Assembly: GCA_903813345.2 (NCBI GenBank)
Contig: CAIIXF020000007.1
Span: 17,280,714-17,344,713 of the forward strand
Direction: 5' to 3'
Length of the DNA: 64,000 nt
From: Owenia fusiformis
Taxonomy: Eukaryota; Annelida; Polychaeta; Sabellida; Oweniidae
In this document: positions 60,493 to 64,000 of the stretch, in pieces
How the letters are laid out: the number at the start of each line of letters is the position of its first letter
Numbering within the stretch: position 1 is the first letter of the stretch
Notes under the pieces: model-generated
Seen by the model: the letters and a program-made list of their open reading frames with translations, nothing else
The model's database searches: none
What the model was told of the DNA's origin: nothing
Translations under genes and position numbers: made by a program

Positions 60493-63456
60493 CTATTCGC
60501 AGTCACCTATTGGAACACAACTACAGCCATTATCTGTTGGGCAGACTTCATAAGATGGTTCATTACATACGCACACAGCCTTACGCTCTCCTGGAATGAA
60601 ATACAGTAGTAGCAATAGAATACATGTATTTATATGTAATGCTGTGTTGCAAATATGAATTATCAGCTTGAAATGATTTTGTAGAATATTTTGCAATGTG
60701 TGAAAAGAGTTTAAGCCCAAGACTTGTTGCATTGTGGCTGATTCATTCCACTCAGGCATTGTTTCCTAAACTTTGCATTTGTGCTGCGCAGTCATGCAAA
60801 GATTTGAAAACAACACCTCCAAGGGAATGATTAAGTCCACAATGCACTTAGTCGAGGGCTTAAATCCTTGAATAATATATCATTGAAGTCTATGGTGATG
60901 AGGTATGCTACATGTACATTTCACATATGCTGATTGTTATGAATCATATAGCCTCACTTACTTTACAATGACCAATACATATAGTACACTCCAATGACCA
61001 ATACATGTACACACCAATGACCAATACATGTAGTACACACCAATGACCAATACATGTATTACACACCAATGACAAATACATGTAGTACACACCAATGACC
61101 AATACATGTAGTACACATCAATGACCAATACAATACATGTAGTACACTATTTTCATTTACTAATCTCGCACAGAAAGAATGTACATGTAGTACACTATTT
61201 TCATTTACTAATCTCGCACAGAAAGAATGTACATGTAGTAAACTATTTTCATTTACTAATCTCACACAGAAAGAATGTACATGTAGTACACTATTTTCAT
61301 TTACTAATCTCGCACAGAAAGAAATCTTTTTGAGAACAACCCAGGTTTAATAATATTTAGAAGATTTGATTTGTCACTCCAGTAATCATTATCAGATAGG
61401 CTGGTGCTTGTGTATGTTTACAAGAATCGATAATTACACTGATGCGATGTTCTCTTGCACTGAAATTTCCATTGGCCTGATGAATTGAGAGTGAATGGTG
61501 AACTTACTGTCAACAGCCTCCAGAGATCTCTTTACAGGTTCTCCTCCAGCTTGACAACCATTGGCTAAAATAATGTGTAAAGGGTATTAAGGCCTGAATT
61601 ATAATCACTCAAATCACAAGTGGGGTGTAAGATACATGTAGAAAGAGTTGAACCAATTTAGAAATTTTGTAAATTAAGGATTTAAGCCTTTGACTCAGTG
61701 CAATGTGGAATGACCATTCCTTGAAGGTGTTGCTTTCCAAAATTTGCACAAGATGCGTATATGATGGAATGCAGTTACATGAAATAGCATGTTCTGATAG
61801 GCTGGAATTGGACACACCTTGCCTGGCTATATGTAAATACTTAGTTATCATACCTCTTTCAAAATCAATGCAATATCGATATTGAGTGTTTCCCAACATC
61901 AGAATTTTTTAACAAAACCTGCCAATGGGTCAAACCTCAACAATTACCTTAAACTTCTTAAAGGTGGGCATTTAGACAATGATATGTGGGAAGAATAATG
62001 AGTCTTTTATTTGATGTTTTATGCATTATAAACTAAAGGGCTAAAGTACATGAACCTATCTGAGCTGAATAAGGTTAGTGCTTAGGCTAGCATACACCCA
62101 AACAAGTAAATTATTCCACATTTAATAGATAAGTTTCTTTTTATTATTTCTTATTGGAAAAACTAAGAGAAATGTAATTCAACTGGCAAACATTTGCATG
62201 AAAAATACTCAATGTACAATTGCTAACTTGGTGCTAATAGAGGCTTTTCCATATTGCTTTGAAATCTTGTTAAAGTCTTGTTTTTAATGAGATTTTTGGA
62301 GATATGCCACAACTAAAGACTAACATTTTCTTCTATTTGATGGCATATTTGAATTCTGTCTGTACATGTTCTGTCAGAACAACTTTGATTTGCACTGTTA
62401 TTTAACTTTATTCAAATTCTACAGATTTTTAAGTTTTCTAAAAATGGTCGGGCTAAATCTCCATTGACACAATATTGAAAAACCTTTAAAAGTTCATTTA
62501 CTCTTATAAGGATCACAATTTTAATGTGAAATCACAATCCACATGTCAATAATATCATATGGTTACAAAGGGAATTACTTGTTAAATCACGAAATTAAGT
62601 GACTATTGCTATTAAGCTGCCATGTTATTTAGTCCTACCAATACCCATGATGCCATCTATTTTTCCACTTATATGGAAAAGGAAAAGGAAACTACCTGTG
62701 CAAGAGCAAGTGGCACCACTGCATGTATTCCCTTCACATGTGCAAGTAGCACTCTCTAAAATATAACATTGATTGATTCAGTGATTATTATGTTCCTGAA
62801 CATCATGTATCTGAAAGATGTAGCATTTGATATTTATCTGAATTCTGTAAATTACTATTTGCTAGGACACTTTTGCCAAACGTGTTTTCCTAAGTAGCAC
62901 ATAATGTACTTTACCCATGTTTCTTTTCAAGTACAATGTAATGTATAATACATGTAATTGTTTGTAATAATGCTATATATCGACACAAAAATCCTGTATA
63001 AGTATAATGTATCATTTGAATAATGTTGCTATCAAGCTTAATCACGCGGACACATCACATGGACTTGGAATTTGGAAAAGCATAAAATGCTACATATTTC
63101 ATAAGATTATCGCAATTACAGAGTTACAAACACTAATACAAGGGTTGATCCAAAGGTTCTACGAGTACATAGTCTGTATATGCAGTCATAAGTTCACATG
63201 TTTAAGATTTAGCATATCTCATGTATTCAAGCAAAGTTGTTCTCTTGTTCAAGCCATTCTTGTGATATTATACAATGTAAAAACTCAGTGATCAGTTTTT
63301 GAAATGATAGACTTATGAACAACTGTTGCATCTAAAAGCATGATTAAACATGTAGTGATGAATCCATCAAATCTTTTACATATATGACATACCTGCTATA
63401 GAGATGATAAGAGCTAGTGTTGCCAAAGCAATCAGAAACATCTTCCCATTCAACAT
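60493..63456 (-). CDS. Small secreted cysteine-rich protein, four exons, 92 aa
   Basis: Exons 63456-63393, 62755-62696, 61564-61508, 60590-60493; GT-AG, phases 1, 1, 1. Residues 1-22 form a typical signal peptide (MLNGKMFLIALATLALIISIAG). The mature part has two cysteine modules: CTCEGNTCSGATCSC, and CVCNEPSYEVCPTDNGCSC followed by VPIGDCE at the C-terminus. A short linker between them contains a Lys-Arg (EPVKRSLE) that could be a proprotein cleavage site. I do not recognise the family: antimicrobial peptide, protease inhibitor, prohormone or metal binder are all possible. The gene lies antisense and downstream of WDR12 exon 8, probably inside a WDR12 intron. It has its own TATA box and a poly(A) hexamer. 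Confidence 0.75.
60970..61325. repeat. Two adjacent tandem repeats (about 28 bp and 48 bp)
   Basis: 60970-61135 holds 'ccaatgaccaatacatgtag' units. 61136-61325 holds four 48-bp units ('atgtacatgtagtacactat', 'tttcatttactaatctcgca', 'cagaaaga'). It lies in intron 3 of the secreted-protein gene. Confidence 0.85.
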
Positions 63457-63523
63457 CCTTGTAGATTGTCAATGTAGACTGTAGATGTAGATTGTAGCAG
63501 TTGGCAGAGAGAATATATCACAC

Positions 63524-63532
63524 CTATTTATA
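63524..63532 (-). promoter_or_regulatory. TATA box of the secreted cysteine-rich protein gene
   Basis: TATAAATAG on the minus strand, 68 bp upstream of the start codon at 63456. Transcription would start near 63498. Strong consensus and spacing. Confidence 0.55.
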
Positions 63533-63539
63533 CTATATG

Positions 63540-63900
63540 AGACAAAAGGAGTGTCTATTCTAGTCATCATGATTTTACAAAAAGTTTGAAAGTTTTATTT
63601 TCCTTGATTTATGCGGGGGAAGGAATGTTTATTCCAATCATCATGATTTTTCATGATATTCCAATCATCATGATCATGATTGGTTTTAATTTTGTATGTT
63701 TGTCTATTCCAGTCATCATGATTTTATAGTTAAATATTTCTGAAGATACATTTTTATTTCACCAAAGGCACTATATTGTCACACCAAATGTACTGAATTG
63801 TGATAACAGAGGTGATATATTGCCACACTAATCTTACCATGTTGCCACACCAAATGGACTGTATTGTCCACCAGAGGTACTGTAATGTAAAGCCATTGGA
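63540..63900. repeat. Short imperfect repeats upstream of the secreted-protein gene
   Basis: 'tattc.agtcatcatgatttt' recurs at about 63557, 63632, 63657 and 63705. A 'ccaaa.g.actgtattgt' motif recurs to about 63860. Confidence 0.55.
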
Positions 63901-64000
63901 TCTCTTTATGTGACTGCTTGATCTGATGAATTGGATGGATCAGAAATTTGAATGATCGCATCAGATTATGCCAAAGGTCTTTTTGTACTGATATATCACA

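Noticed and set aside
61121-61333. ORF with repeated HVVHYFHLLISHRKN units
   Set aside because: The 48-bp tandem repeat is a multiple of three and stays open by chance. It lies in an intron.

Overview
The window is eukaryotic, and more precisely from an invertebrate metazoan. Genes are split by GT-AG introns of 0.1 to more than 10 kb, the DNA is AT-rich, and much of the non-coding sequence is nested repeats. It carries a recognisable MAP3K14/NIK orthologue (non-canonical NF-kB pathway) and WDR12 (ribosome biogenesis). The dispersed repeats, such as GGAC-rich, 'aaaatggcggccatttt' and 'acatgtacatgta' types, resemble those of marine invertebrates. I cannot choose between echinoderm, hemichordate, amphioxus, mollusc or brachiopod from sequence alone.

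Layout. (1) 1-4.7 kb: nested repeats. (2) 4.7-7.4 kb, plus strand: a two-exon gene for a membrane-anchored class II aldolase-fold protein of 273 aa. (3) 7.4-11.6 kb: no gene seen; MITEs and AT-rich sequence. (4) 44.03-11.65 kb, minus strand: a 14-exon, roughly 32-kb gene encoding a NIK-like kinase of about 1,845 aa. I assembled it by matching splice sites and codon phase exon by exon. Its introns hold many mobile elements, minisatellites and foldback structures. (5) From 47.78 kb, plus strand: WDR12, exons 1-8 (257 residues), running off the right edge. Its first intron is 8.1 kb and holds an array of TTAA-flanked elements and a non-LTR retrotransposon remnant. (6) 63.46-60.49 kb, minus strand: a four-exon gene for a small secreted cysteine-rich protein of 92 aa. 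It appears to lie antisense inside a WDR12 intron.

Most notable: the NIK-like protein has a TAZ-type (CBP/p300-like) zinc-finger module upstream of its kinase domain, which vertebrate NIK lacks. It also has a TRAF3-binding-like IIAQ motif downstream of the kinase rather than near the N-terminus, and a C-terminal domain that looks like the NIK C-terminal region. A rearranged local duplicate at 40.0-41.7 kb preserves the empty target site of a 1.5-kb foldback element, which fixes that element's ends and its target-site duplication.

All gene models come from reading the sequence by eye. No similarity search or transcript evidence was available.
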